From Agrococcus pavilionensis RW1 (lineage in GTDB: Bacteria > Actinomycetota > Actinomycetes > Actinomycetales > Microbacteriaceae): 64,000 nt of DNA. Positions 19,673 through 28,411 of this stretch are shown here, piece by piece. Location of the stretch: positions 62,001-126,000 of the forward strand of contig NZ_ASHR01000025.1 of assembly GCF_000400485.1 (NCBI RefSeq), in the 5' to 3' direction. The position numbers and the translations under genes were made by a program. Below the pieces are notes generated by a model, which was not told where the DNA came from, made no database searches, and worked only from the letters and a program-made list of their open reading frames with translations. Each line of letters begins with the position of its first letter. Position 1 is the first letter of the stretch.

Positions 19673-21412
19673 TCACGGCTCGGTCGTGGGCTCCGGCGTC
19701 GGGGTCGGCGTGGGCGTCGGGGTCGGCGTGGGCTCCGGCTCGGGCTCCTCCTCGGCCACCGCGGTGATCTCGAGCGCGGGCGACGAGCCGCTCGTGAGCG
19801 GCTGCCCGCCCTCGACCTCGCAGCTGAACGTGTAGGTCACGGTCGTCGTGCCCTCGCCGAGCCCGGGCGCCAGGATGTCGAAGCCCTCGACGGGCGTCAC
19901 CTGGTCCTGCACCCGGCCGTCGGGCCACGTGATCGTCGCGACGTAGTCGCCGCGCGTGTAGCCGGAGGGGCACGTCGCGGCGTCCCACACGATCGACGGG
20001 GTCGCGCCGACCTCCTGCGCGGCGGGGTCGGAGCCGTCGCCGAGCCGCGGTGCGGCGGTCGGGTCGTCGATCTGCGCGACCGCGCTGTGGATCGTGCCGG
20101 CGATCGTCGAGCCCTCCGGCACCGGGCCGGTCGGGGCGACGGCATAGATGCGGCCCACGAGCGCGGGGTCGGTCGCGGGCTGGCCGGTCTCGACCGCGGG
20201 CACGAGGTTCAGCGCCTCGACCGCGTCGCGGAACTCCTGCTCGTCCATGCCCTCGAACTGCTCGAGCGAGATGTCGACGAGCGCGGCGGACTGGCTCTCG
20301 GAGCCGGGCGTCGACGCGGCCGGATCGGGTCGCTGCTGGTTGAAGAGCATGAGGGCGATCGCGACGCCCGCGGCGACGAGCAGCACGGCGAGGATGACGA
20401 CGGGCCAGATCCACGGGTTGGTGCGGCGCTTCCGCTCCTCGACCGCGGTCGTCGCGCTCGTCACGGGCAGCGCGGCGGTCGCGGGCGACGACTGCGTCGT
20501 GATGACGCGCGTCGCCGCTTGCGTCGGCGAGTCGATCGTCGCGAACGAGTCGGTCGACGCGATGCCCGGCACGATGGCGGCGGCGCCGGCGATGTCGCCG
20601 CGGCGCAGCATCGTGGCCGCGCGCGAGAGGTGCGCGGCCGACGTCGGCCGGTCGGCCGGCGTCTTGGCGATGCACGAGAGCACGAGGTTGCGCACCGGCT
20701 CAGGGATCGTGCCAGGGAGGTCCGGCGGCGCGTCGTTGATGTGCGCCATCGCGATCGCGACCTGCGACTCGCCCGTGAACGGCCGCCGCCCCGCGAGGGC
20801 CTCGTACGCGACGATGCCGAGCGAGTAGATGTCGGTCGACGGGGCCGCCTGCTGGCCCGAGGCCTGCTCGGGCGAGAGGTACTGCACCGTGCCCATCACC
20901 TGGCCGGTCGCGGTGAGCGGCACCTGGTCGGCGATCCGCGCGATGCCGAAGTCGGTGATCTTCACGCGCCCCTCGGGCGTGATGAGCAGGTTGCCGGGCT
21001 TGACGTCGCGGTGCACGAGCCCCGCCTGGTGCGCGGCGTGCAGGGCCGCGGACGTCTGGGCGACGATGTCGAGCACCTTGTCGGCCGAGAGCGTGCGGTC
21101 GCGGTCGAGGATCGCGCTGAGCGGCTCGCCCGGCACGAGCTCCATCACGAGGAAGGCGCTGCCGTCCTCCTCGCCGTAGTCGAAGACGTTCGCGATGCCC
21201 TCGTGGTTGACGAGCGCCGCGTGCCGGGCCTCGGCGCGGAAGCGCTCGAGGAACCCGGGATCGCCCATGTACTCGTCCTTGAGGATCTTGAGCGCGACGG
21301 TGCGCCCGATCACCTGATCGGTCGCCTGCCAGACCTCGCCCATGCCGCCGATGGCGATCCGGCTGGTCAGCTGGTATCGCCCACCGAAGGTGAGTCCGCT
21401 GGATGGTCTCAT
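19673..21412 (-). CDS. pknA: Ser/Thr protein kinase PknA-like
   Basis: A 579-aa kinase with the catalytic domain at residues 11-275: glycine loop IAIGGMGEV, VALKILK, HRDVKPGNLL and DFGIA. A transmembrane helix lies near residues 335-355. The outer domain is unrelated to PASTA repeats except for weak PASTA-like segments, and ends in a Pro-Thr repeat (PTPTPTPTP), likely an extended wall-spanning stalk. The ATG overlaps the pbpA stop (ATGA), placing it in the rodA-pbpA operon. Confidence 0.95.
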   Translation of the reverse strand: MRPSSGLTFGGRYQLTSRIAIGGMGEVWQATDQVIGRTVALKILKDEYMGDPGFLERFRAEARHAALVNHEGIANVFDYGEEDGSAFLVMELVPGEPLSAILDRDRTLSADKVLDIVAQTSAALHAAHQAGLVHRDVKPGNLLITPEGRVKITDFGIARIADQVPLTATGQVMGTVQYLSPEQASGQQAAPSTDIYSLGIVAYEALAGRRPFTGESQVAIAMAHINDAPPDLPGTIPEPVRNLVLSCIAKTPADRPTSAAHLSRAATMLRRGDIAGAAAIVPGIASTDSFATIDSPTQAATRVITTQSSPATAALPVTSATTAVEERKRRTNPWIWPVVILAVLLVAAGVAIALMLFNQQRPDPAASTPGSESQSAALVDISLEQFEGMDEQEFRDAVEALNLVPAVETGQPATDPALVGRIYAVAPTGPVPEGSTIAGTIHSAVAQIDDPTAAPRLGDGSDPAAQEVGATPSIVWDAATCPSGYTRGDYVATITWPDGRVQDQVTPVEGFDILAPGLGEGTTTVTYTFSCEVEGGQPLTSGSSPALEITAVAEEEPEPEPTPTPTPTPTPTPEPTTEP

Positions 21413-22890
21413 GAGTTCAGCACCGCCTCGATCACTGCTCTCCCGATAGGTGCGGCGATCACGTTTGAAGTATCACCGACGATGTTCTCACTAGGCACGA
21501 CCACGACGGCGACTGCCACGCTCCGTTCGCCCAGCTCTCCGTACCCCGTGAACCACAGGTTGAACGGCTCGCCCCGCTCGCCCGTCTCGGCGGTGCCCGT
21601 CTTGCCGCCCACGGTCGCGCCCGGCACGGCCGCGTTCGACGCGAGCCCCTCGGTCACGCCGCGCTCCATCGCGCCGCGGAGCGCCGTCGCCGTCGCCGCC
21701 GAGATCGGGTTGGCGAGGATCTCGGCCTCCGGGTCGTCGACGACGTCGAGGTTGGGCGCGAGCACGCGATCGACCATCTGCGGGCGCAGCATCGTGCCGT
21801 CGTTGTTGATCGCGGCCGAGACCATCGCCATCTGCAGCGGCGTCACGCGCACGTCGAACTGGCCGAAGCCCGTGAGCATGAGGCTCGGCTCGTCGAGCTG
21901 CGCCGGGTACTGGCTCGGGGTCACCCGCAGCGGGATCTCGAGCTCCTGGCCGAAGCCGAAGGCCTCGGCCTGCTGCCGCAGCGCGTCGGCGCCGAGCTCC
22001 TGCGCGAGCAGGGCGAACTGGATGTTGCACGAGAGCACGATCGCCGTCTCGAGCGTCGCGGTCTCGTCGGGCCCGCACGGCCCGCGCGTCGCGTTGCGCA
22101 CGACCGCCGTCGATTGCGGCAGCTGCAGCTCGACGGGGTTCTCGAACTCGGACTGGAGCGTGTAGCGGCCCGATTCGAGCGCCGCGGCCGCGGTGATGAG
22201 CTTGAAGACCGAGCCGGGGAAGTAGAGGTCGCCGGCGATCGTGCGATTGACGAGCGGGTCGCCCGGGTCGTTGAGCAGCCGGTCGTAGACCTCCCGGACG
22301 CCGGCGATGTCGTGCGAGGCGAAGGCGTTGGGGTCGAAGGTGGGGCTCGAGTGCATCGCGAGCACGTCGCCCGTCTCGGGGTCGATCGCGATGACGGCGC
22401 CCTCGCGGTCGCCGAGCCCCTCGGCCGCGGCCTGCTGCGCGGCGCTGTCGATCGTGAGCTCGACCGAGGCGCCGGAGGGGTCCTGGCCCGTGAGCGTCGC
22501 GAGCACCTGCTCGAGGAACTGGCTGTTCGCGGTGCCCGTGAGCTCGGCGTTCATCGCCTCCTCGATGCCGCTGTTGCCCTGGCCGAGCGTGTTGTACCCG
22601 GTGACGGATGCGTAGAGCGACCCGAGCGGGTACTGCCGCTGCCACTCGAACTCGTCGTCCGACGGGGTCGAGAGCGCGACCGGGACGCCGTCGACGACGA
22701 TCGAGCCGCGCTCGACCGAGAAGGAGTCGAGCAGCGTGCGCGTGTTGCGCGCATCCGTGTGCAGCGCATCCGCCTGCACCGCCTGGATCATCGTCGACGA
22801 GCCGAACAGCGCGACGAACATCACCATGAGCAGCATGCTCACGCGGCGGATCGGCCGGCGCATGCTCTGCTCCCGCTCGGCGCTCGTCAT
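21409..22890 (-). CDS. pbpA: Penicillin-binding protein 2 / PbpA (class B transpeptidase)
   Basis: A 493-aa class B PBP that cross-links peptidoglycan. An N-terminal anchor helix (about residues 22-45) precedes a transpeptidase domain with the three active-site motifs: SVFK (serine in PGSVFKLI), SCN in LSCNIQFALLA, and KTGT in GGKTGTAE. It pairs with the RodA/FtsW-type glycosyltransferase encoded just upstream, which it overlaps by four bases. The length matches actinobacterial PbpA. Confidence 0.97.
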   Translation of the reverse strand: MTSAEREQSMRRPIRRVSMLLMVMFVALFGSSTMIQAVQADALHTDARNTRTLLDSFSVERGSIVVDGVPVALSTPSDDEFEWQRQYPLGSLYASVTGYNTLGQGNSGIEEAMNAELTGTANSQFLEQVLATLTGQDPSGASVELTIDSAAQQAAAEGLGDREGAVIAIDPETGDVLAMHSSPTFDPNAFASHDIAGVREVYDRLLNDPGDPLVNRTIAGDLYFPGSVFKLITAAAALESGRYTLQSEFENPVELQLPQSTAVVRNATRGPCGPDETATLETAIVLSCNIQFALLAQELGADALRQQAEAFGFGQELEIPLRVTPSQYPAQLDEPSLMLTGFGQFDVRVTPLQMAMVSAAINNDGTMLRPQMVDRVLAPNLDVVDDPEAEILANPISAATATALRGAMERGVTEGLASNAAVPGATVGGKTGTAETGERGEPFNLWFTGYGELGERSVAVAVVVVPSENIVGDTSNVIAAPIGRAVIEAVLNS

Positions 22891-24293
22891 GCGATCCCCC
22901 TTCCGCGCACGGAGTCGCTCAGCCGCAGCAGCAGCGCCACGATGAGCCAGTTGGCCAGCAGCGAGGAGCCTCCTGCCGCGAGGAACGGCGTCGTGAGCCC
23001 CGTGAGCGGGATGAGCCGCGTGACGCCGCCGACGACGATGAAGACCTGCAGGCCGATCGTGAAGGCGAGCCCGACCGCGAGCAGCTTCGTGAAGTCGTCG
23101 GGGCCCTGGAAGCCGATGCGGATGCCGCGCGAGACGAGGATGAGGTAGAGCCCGAGGATCGCGAAGATGCCCACGAGCCCGAGCTCCTCGCCGAGCGAGG
23201 GGATGATGTAGTCGCTGTTGGCGTAGGGCGTGATGTCGGGCCTGCCGAGCCCGAGGCCCGTGCCGAGCAGCCCGCCGTGCGCCATCCCGAACACGCCCTG
23301 CACGATCTGGTACGAGCCGCCCTGCGCGTCGTAGACGCTCGGGTCGAAGGCGTGGATCCACGCCCCGATGCGGCGCTGCACGTAGCCGAGGGCGAAGTAG
23401 GCGGCGATGCCGCCGAGCGCGACGAGCCCGAGCCCGATGACCATCCACGAGCGGCGGCCGGTCGCGACGTAGATCATCACGAGGAAGAGGCCGAAGTAGA
23501 GCAGCGAGGTGCCGAGGTCGCGCTGGAAGACGAGCACGAGCAGGCACATCGCCCACACGATGAGGATCGGCCCGAGGTCGCGCACGCGCGGGAAGCGGAT
23601 GCCGAGCACCTTGCGCCCGACGACCGAGAGCGAGTCGCGCGCGGTCATGAGGTAGCCGGCGAAGAAGATCGCGAGCGCGATCTTCGCGAGCTCGCCCGGC
23701 TGCAGCGAGAGCACGCTGCCGAGGCCGATCCAGACCGTCGCGCCGTTGATCGTGCGGCCGAGGCCCGGCACGAGCGGCAGCACGAGCAGGATGATCGCGG
23801 CCGCCATCGCGAGGAAGCGGTAGCGCGCGAGCACCCGGTGGTTGCGGATGACGACGATCGTCGCGATCGCGATGAGCAGCGCGATGCCCGTCCAGGCGAT
23901 CTGCCGCATCGAGGCGGCGTCCCAGCCCGTCGCGCCCTCGGCGATGTCGATGCGGTAGATCATCGCGATGCCGAGGCCGTTGAGCACCGTCACGACCGGG
24001 AGGATGATCGCGTCGGCCTCGCGGGCGACGACGCGGAGCGCGATGTGCAGCGCGAGGGTGAGCAGGCCGAGGAGCCCGGCGAGCTGCAGCGGCATCATGT
24101 CGACGCGCTGGAGCGCGCCGAGCTGCACGAGCACCATCGCGCCGCCCGCGAGCACCCAGGCGATGACGAGCAGGAAGAGCTCGAGGTTGCGCAGCTTCGC
24201 GGGGTTGCGGATGCGCACCTTGATCGCCTCGGTGACATCGCGCAGCTGCACGATGCCCGTCTGGAGCGCGGTGGGAGCGGTGCGGTCGGTCAT
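22887..24293 (-). CDS. rodA: RodA/FtsW/SpoVE family peptidoglycan polymerase
   Basis: A 468-aa SEDS-family glycosyltransferase with ~12 transmembrane helices. Signature regions are INGATVWIGLGSVLSLQPGE, QRDLGTSLLYFGLF and the GVTRLIPLTGLTTPFLAAGG block near the C-terminus. It polymerises lipid II with its partner PBP, which follows with a 4-bp overlap. The ATG at 24293 also overlaps the stop of the phosphatase gene. Confidence 0.96.
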   Translation of the reverse strand: MTDRTAPTALQTGIVQLRDVTEAIKVRIRNPAKLRNLELFLLVIAWVLAGGAMVLVQLGALQRVDMMPLQLAGLLGLLTLALHIALRVVAREADAIILPVVTVLNGLGIAMIYRIDIAEGATGWDAASMRQIAWTGIALLIAIATIVVIRNHRVLARYRFLAMAAAIILLVLPLVPGLGRTINGATVWIGLGSVLSLQPGELAKIALAIFFAGYLMTARDSLSVVGRKVLGIRFPRVRDLGPILIVWAMCLLVLVFQRDLGTSLLYFGLFLVMIYVATGRRSWMVIGLGLVALGGIAAYFALGYVQRRIGAWIHAFDPSVYDAQGGSYQIVQGVFGMAHGGLLGTGLGLGRPDITPYANSDYIIPSLGEELGLVGIFAILGLYLILVSRGIRIGFQGPDDFTKLLAVGLAFTIGLQVFIVVGGVTRLIPLTGLTTPFLAAGGSSLLANWLIVALLLRLSDSVRGRGIA

Positions 24294-25531
24294 GGCGATC
24301 GCTCCAGCCTCTCGACGATGGCCTGCGCGTCGGCGAGCGACTCGGCCGAGATGGTCTGCTCGATGCTGCGCTGGTTGAAGGGCGTGAGCTCGGCGAGCTC
24401 GATGTCGGTGCTCTCGATCTCGGTCGCGAGCACGAACGGGCCGATCTGCTGCTGGATGCCCTGGTAGATCGCCACGTTCCCCGAGTCGTTGACGCCGACG
24501 AAGAAGCGGTCCTGGGTCCAGCTGTAGAACATCGCGCTGAGCGTCACCGCGAGGGCGATCGCGAGCACCGCGCCGATCGACCAGCTGATGCGGCGGTTGC
24601 GGCGCATGCGGCGCTGCTCGGCGAGCAGCTCCTGCAGGAACTCCTCGCTCTCGGGCTCGAAGTGCTCGAACGCCGGCTGCATGCGCGCCTGCCGCGGGTG
24701 CAGCAGCAGCTGCGAGAGGCTCAGCGACGTGCGCTCGGGCTCGACGGCCTCGTAGCTGATGGGCGCGGCGGCGGAGCCGACGGTCGTCGGCTCGACCGCC
24801 GACGACCGTCGCTCGTCGATGTCGACGACCACGACCGTGACGTTGTCGGGCGCTCCGCGCGAGAGCGACTCGTTCACGAGGCGCTGCACGGTCGAGGGGG
24901 TGTCGAGCCGCTGCTCGAGGATCGCGCGGATGCGGTCCTCGTCGACGTACGACGACAGGCCGTCCGAGCACACGAGGTAGCGGTCGCCCGGCAGCGCGTC
25001 CTCGACCCACGTGTCGATCTCGGGATCGGTCTCGATGTTGCCGAGCACGCGCATCACGACGTTGCGGCGCGGGTGGTGCTCGGCCTCCTCGCGCGTGATG
25101 CGGCCGGCGTCGACGAGCCGCTGCACGAAGGTGTGGTCGGTCGAGAGCTGCTCGAGCGCGCCGACGCGGTAGCGGTAGATGCGGCTGTCGCCGATGTGGG
25201 CGACGCCGAGCCGGTCGCCGACGCGGATGATGCCCGACGCCGTCGTGCCCATGCCCGAGAGCTCGGGGTGCTCGAGCATCGCCTGCTGCAGCGCCTCGTT
25301 GCCGGCCCGGAGCGCGTCGGCGAGGGCCTGCGCCGCTTGCTCCGCGCTCTCGTACTCGACGTCGGCCTCGCGCACCTTGCGGGTGACGATGGCGCTCGCG
25401 ACGTCGCCGCCCGCGTGCCCGCCCATGCCGTCGGCCACGAAGCTCAAGTGGGCGCCCGTGTAGCCCGAGTCCTGGTTCTCGGTGCGGATGCGGCCGACAT
25501 GGCTGATGGCGGCCGCGAGCGGTGCGCTCAA
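24290..25531 (-). CDS. pstP: PP2C-family Ser/Thr phosphatase (PstP)
   Basis: A 413-aa metal-dependent phosphatase that reverses PknA/PknB phosphorylation. Metal-site motifs are VADGMGGHAGGDVAS, VAHIGDSRIYR, LVCSDGLSSYV and GAPDNVTVVVVD. A transmembrane helix near residue 315 leads to a short outer domain. The only start that keeps the conserved N-terminus (AISHVGRIRTENQDS) is TTG at 25531, 2 nt after the fhaB stop, so translation is probably coupled. Confidence 0.94.
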   Translation of the reverse strand: MSAPLAAAISHVGRIRTENQDSGYTGAHLSFVADGMGGHAGGDVASAIVTRKVREADVEYESAEQAAQALADALRAGNEALQQAMLEHPELSGMGTTASGIIRVGDRLGVAHIGDSRIYRYRVGALEQLSTDHTFVQRLVDAGRITREEAEHHPRRNVVMRVLGNIETDPEIDTWVEDALPGDRYLVCSDGLSSYVDEDRIRAILEQRLDTPSTVQRLVNESLSRGAPDNVTVVVVDIDERRSSAVEPTTVGSAAAPISYEAVEPERTSLSLSQLLLHPRQARMQPAFEHFEPESEEFLQELLAEQRRMRRNRRISWSIGAVLAIALAVTLSAMFYSWTQDRFFVGVNDSGNVAIYQGIQQQIGPFVLATEIESTDIELAELTPFNQRSIEQTISAESLADAQAIVERLERSP

Positions 25532-25533
25532 GC

Positions 25534-26070
25534 TCAGCGCCTCAGCTCGAACGTCGTCGTGCCGATCCGCACCGAGCTGCCGACCCGCACGGGCGTCGAC
25601 TGGGTGATCCGCTTGCCCTCGACGAACGTGCCGTTGGTCGAGTCGAGGTCCTGCACGACCCACTCGTCACGCCAGCGCACGATCTTGGCGTGCGAGTTCG
25701 AGGTGTAGTCGTCCTTGATCTGCAGGCCGGCGCTGCTCGAGCGGCCGATCGTGAGCCCCGTCTCGGGCAGCTCGATCTCGGTGCCGGTGCGCGGGCCGGA
25801 GGTGATGACGATGCGGCGGGCGAGGCCGGATGCGCTCCCGGCGCTCGCGCGCTCGGTCACGGTGGTCGGTGCGTCGCCGCCCGCCGCCGCCGGGGCGGCT
25901 TGCGCGGCCGCCTCCGCGCGGGTGCGCTGGCTCTGCACCGCGACGCGCTGCAGCGGCGTGAGCTTCGGCCCGAAGAGGTCGCTGCGCAGCGAGTACAGCA
26001 CGATGAAGACGAACAGCCACAGGAGGGCGAGGAAGCCGATCCGGATGATGATGAGGGTCAGCTCGCTCAT
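25534..26070 (-). CDS. fhaB: FHA-domain protein FhaB-like
   Basis: A 178-aa protein with one N-terminal transmembrane helix (about residues 7-28), a linker rich in Ala and Arg, and a C-terminal FHA domain (about 90-178) with GLTIGRSSSAGLQI, SNSHAKI and LDSTNGTFVEG. FHA domains bind phosphothreonine, so this is a readout of the neighbouring kinases. It matches the FhaB/FipA position in mycobacteria. The ATG overlaps the fhaA stop. Confidence 0.95.
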   Translation of the reverse strand: MSELTLIIIRIGFLALLWLFVFIVLYSLRSDLFGPKLTPLQRVAVQSQRTRAEAAAQAAPAAAGGDAPTTVTERASAGSASGLARRIVITSGPRTGTEIELPETGLTIGRSSSAGLQIKDDYTSNSHAKIVRWRDEWVVQDLDSTNGTFVEGKRITQSTPVRVGSSVRIGTTTFELRR

Positions 26071-26756
26071 GCGCGGCGCTCCTTCGACTGCGCGAGCACG
26101 CGGTAGACGATGCGCGTCGCGCCGATGTCGATGATCGAGTCGGGCTCGAGCAGCGCCGTCCCCAGCGCCCGGCCGTTGAGCGTCGTGCCGTTCGTCGAGC
26201 CGAGGTCGCTCACCTGGGCGCGCGTGCCGTCCCAGACGATCTCGGCGTGCTTGCGCGAGGCGCCCGCGTCGTCGACGGTGATGTCGGCGTCCGAGCCGCG
26301 GCCGATGACGGTGCGGCCCTTTCGCAGCTGGTGGCGCTTGCCCTTGATGTCGACGACCGCGGTCCAGACGACCTCTCCGGCCTCGGTGTCCGACTGGATG
26401 TCGAGCATCCCGGTCGACATCGCCTCGTCGGGCTCGAAGCCGAGGTCGACGGGGCCGGGGAAGGAGTAGCCCGACTGGCGCGCGTGGCTCTGCACCGTCG
26501 AGGTGAGCTCGTCGAGCAGCGGCTCGCCGAGGCGGCGCAGCCGCTGGAAGTCGGCAGGAGCGAGGCGCACGGTGAGCCGGTTCGGCACGAGGATGCGGTC
26601 GCGGGAGACGACGGACGCGCTCGTGTCGAGCTCGCGCTTGAGCGCGCTCGCGATCTCGACGGGCTCCACGCCGGAGCGGAACGTCTTCGCGAAGGCGCCG
26701 TTGACGGCTCGCTCGAGACCGCGCTCGATCGCGTCGAGGAATCCCACTGCCGTCAT
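26067..26756 (-). CDS. fhaA: FHA-domain protein FhaA-like (DUF3662 + FHA)
   Basis: A 229-aa protein. The N-terminal DUF3662 domain (about residues 3-120) begins FLDAIERGLERAVNGAFAK, typical of FhaA. A C-terminal FHA domain shows RTVIGRGSDADITV, SRKHAEI and LGSTNGTTLNG. The long disordered linker of mycobacterial FhaA is absent. ATG at 26756 is chosen over the adjacent GTG at 26759. It is the first gene of the kinase/cell-wall operon running to pknB. Confidence 0.94.
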   Translation of the reverse strand: MTAVGFLDAIERGLERAVNGAFAKTFRSGVEPVEIASALKRELDTSASVVSRDRILVPNRLTVRLAPADFQRLRRLGEPLLDELTSTVQSHARQSGYSFPGPVDLGFEPDEAMSTGMLDIQSDTEAGEVVWTAVVDIKGKRHQLRKGRTVIGRGSDADITVDDAGASRKHAEIVWDGTRAQVSDLGSTNGTTLNGRALGTALLEPDSIIDIGATRIVYRVLAQSKERRA

Positions 26757-26808
26757 CACCGCCCTTCGTCGTCGCCCGACAGCGTACCCGCCGTCGCTCC
26801 GAACCTGA

Positions 26809-26814
26809 TATTCT
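26809..26814 (+). promoter_or_regulatory. Candidate -10 for tRNA-Leu
   Basis: TATTCT lies 30 bp before the tRNA-Leu acceptor stem, between it and the divergent fhaA operon. Confidence 0.4.
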
Positions 26815-26844
26815 CGTGGGGTTGCCCGGGCTGCCCCGGGCGTC

Positions 26845-26928
26845 GCGCGAGTGGCGGAATTGGCAGACGCGCTGGCTTCAGGTGCCAGTGTCCGTACGGA
26901 CGTGGGGGTTCAAGTCCCCCCTCGCGCA
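26845..26928 (+). tRNA. tRNA-Leu (CAG)
   Basis: A class II tRNA of 84 nt with a long variable arm. Acceptor GCGCGAG/CTCGCGC, anticodon stem CTGGC/GCCAG, anticodon CAG at 26879-26881 and T-loop TTCAAGT. CCA is not encoded, unlike the Ile and Ala tRNAs at 7.8 kb. Confidence 0.98.
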
Positions 26929-26932
26929 CGGG

Positions 26933-26963
26933 AAGGCCCCGGGCTCCACCCCGGGGCCTTTTC
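26933..26963 (+). terminator. Intrinsic terminator of tRNA-Leu
   Basis: An 11-bp perfect stem AAGGCCCCGGG / CCCGGGGCCTT with a 6-nt loop runs into TTTTCT, a textbook rho-independent terminator 4 bp after the tRNA. Confidence 0.92.
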
Positions 26964-27027
26964 TCGTCTCGCCCCTCCGCATCGCCACGCCCGCCGGTCG
27001 AGCGGCGTCCGCGTCACCACCCCCGTT

Positions 27028-27116
27028 GGTCGAGTAGCGCCCGCAGGGCGCGTATCGAGACCATCGCTCGGAGCAGGGGGTCTCGATACGGCGGCCTGGC
27101 GGCCGCCTACTCGACC
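27028..27116. repeat. Palindromic REP-like element, paired copies
   Basis: Two inverted half-elements: 27028-27062 opens GGTCGAGTAG and ends CGTATCGAGACC, and 27079-27116 is the mirror (GGTCTCGATACG to CTACTCGACC). Each has an inner GC hairpin, and together they can form a cloverleaf. A related copy lies at 38073-38105. Confidence 0.8.
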
Positions 27117-27170
27117 TTGAGGCCTCCGGGCGCAACGCGACTGCGTCGCATTGCGCCCTCCGGCCTCAAG
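27116..27170 (-). terminator. Long hairpin overlapping the alcohol dehydrogenase stop
   Basis: Stems CTTGAGGCC/GGCCTCAAG and GGGCGCAA/TTGCGCCC are separated by a symmetric TCC bulge, with a further 4 bp at the tip. It covers the last codon and stop of the minus-strand dehydrogenase and probably terminates it. Confidence 0.7.
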
Positions 27171-28338
27171 GCTGCAACACGACCTTGATGCAGTCGTCCT
27201 CCTTCTTCTGGAAGATCTCGTAGTACTCCGGCGCCTGCTCGAGCGGCACGAGGTGCGTCGTGAGGTCGCCCGTGCCGAGCGGGTCGGCCGGGTCCTCGAC
27301 GAGCGGCAGGAGCTCGTCGCGCCACGACTGCACGTTGCACTGGCCCATCCGCAGCGTGATCTGCTTGTCGAACAGCGTCATCATCGGCATCGGATCGGCC
27401 GAGCCCACGTAGACGCCGCTGAGCGAGACGGTGCCGCCGCGGCGCACCGCGTCGAACGCCGTGTGGAGGGCCGAGAGCCGGTCGAGCCCCGCGTGCCGCA
27501 TCATCGGCTTCGCGAGCAGGTCGGGGAGCGCGCCGACGAGCTGCTGCGCCGTCGCGGCGCCGGGTGCCCCGTGCGCCTCCATGCCGACGGCGTCGACGAT
27601 CGCGTCGGGCCCGCGGCCGTCCGTGAGGTCCTTGAGCGCATCCGTCGCATCCGGCATGTCGAGCGTCTCGACGCCGTAGCGCTCGGCCATCGCGCGGCGC
27701 TCCGCGACCGGCTCGACCGCGATGACGCGGTGGCCGAGGTGCTTGCCGATGCGCGCGACGAACTGGCCGACCGGCCCGAGCCCCATGACGCCGAGCGTCT
27801 GGCCGGGCTCGAGGCCCGCGTAGGCGACGCCCTGCCACGCGGTCGGCAGGATGTCGCTCAGGAAGAGGTAGCGGTCGTCGGCGAGCTCCGAGCCGACCTT
27901 CGTCGCGTTGAAGTCGGCGTAGGGCACGCGCAGCCGCTCGGCCTGGCCGCCGGGCACCGAGCCGTAGAGCGACGTGTAGCCGTAGAGCGATGCGCCGGTG
28001 CCGGAGTGGCGGTTCTGGGTCGTCTCGCACTGCGTCGTGAGGCCCTTCCGGCACATGAAGCAGCTGCCGCACGCGACGACGAAGGGGATGACGACGCGGT
28101 CGCCGACCTGCAGGTCCGCCACCGCCGAGCCGACCTCCTCGACGATGCCCATCGGCTCGTGGCCGAGGATGTCGCCCTTCTTGAGGAAGGGCGCGAAGAG
28201 CTCGTACAGGTGGAGGTCGGAGCCGCAGATCGCGGTCGACGTGATGCGGATGACCGCGTCGGTCGGCTCCTGGATGACGGGGTCGGGGACCTCCTCGACC
28301 GAGACCTTGCGCTTGCCTTGCCAAGTGAGTGCTCGCAT
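27166..28338 (-). CDS. Zinc-dependent alcohol dehydrogenase (formaldehyde dehydrogenase-like MDR)
   Basis: A 390-aa medium-chain dehydrogenase. Catalytic-zinc residues are in TSTAICGSDLHLY and GHEPMGIVEEVG; the structural-zinc cysteines read CGSCFMCRKGLTTQC. The NAD-binding motif is GLGPVGQFVARIGKHLG. The long insert after the zinc loop resembles glutathione-independent formaldehyde dehydrogenases, so the substrate is probably an aldehyde or alcohol but unknown. An in-frame upstream ATG exists, but TACGGT lies 7 nt before this ATG, favouring 28338 and a leaderless mRNA. Confidence 0.92.
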   Translation of the reverse strand: MRALTWQGKRKVSVEEVPDPVIQEPTDAVIRITSTAICGSDLHLYELFAPFLKKGDILGHEPMGIVEEVGSAVADLQVGDRVVIPFVVACGSCFMCRKGLTTQCETTQNRHSGTGASLYGYTSLYGSVPGGQAERLRVPYADFNATKVGSELADDRYLFLSDILPTAWQGVAYAGLEPGQTLGVMGLGPVGQFVARIGKHLGHRVIAVEPVAERRAMAERYGVETLDMPDATDALKDLTDGRGPDAIVDAVGMEAHGAPGAATAQQLVGALPDLLAKPMMRHAGLDRLSALHTAFDAVRRGGTVSLSGVYVGSADPMPMMTLFDKQITLRMGQCNVQSWRDELLPLVEDPADPLGTGDLTTHLVPLEQAPEYYEIFQKKEDDCIKVVLQP

Positions 28339-28345
28339 GCCCTCG

Positions 28346-28351
28346 ACCGTA
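28346..28351 (-). promoter_or_regulatory. Leaderless-type -10 for the alcohol dehydrogenase
   Basis: On the minus strand TACGGT is followed by 7 nt and the ATG at 28338. Confidence 0.55.
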
Positions 28352-28411
28352 TGCACCGGCACCCCCGCGGAGGCTGGATTCGGAGCGAACGGTCAGCAGA
28401 TGCCGAGGCGG

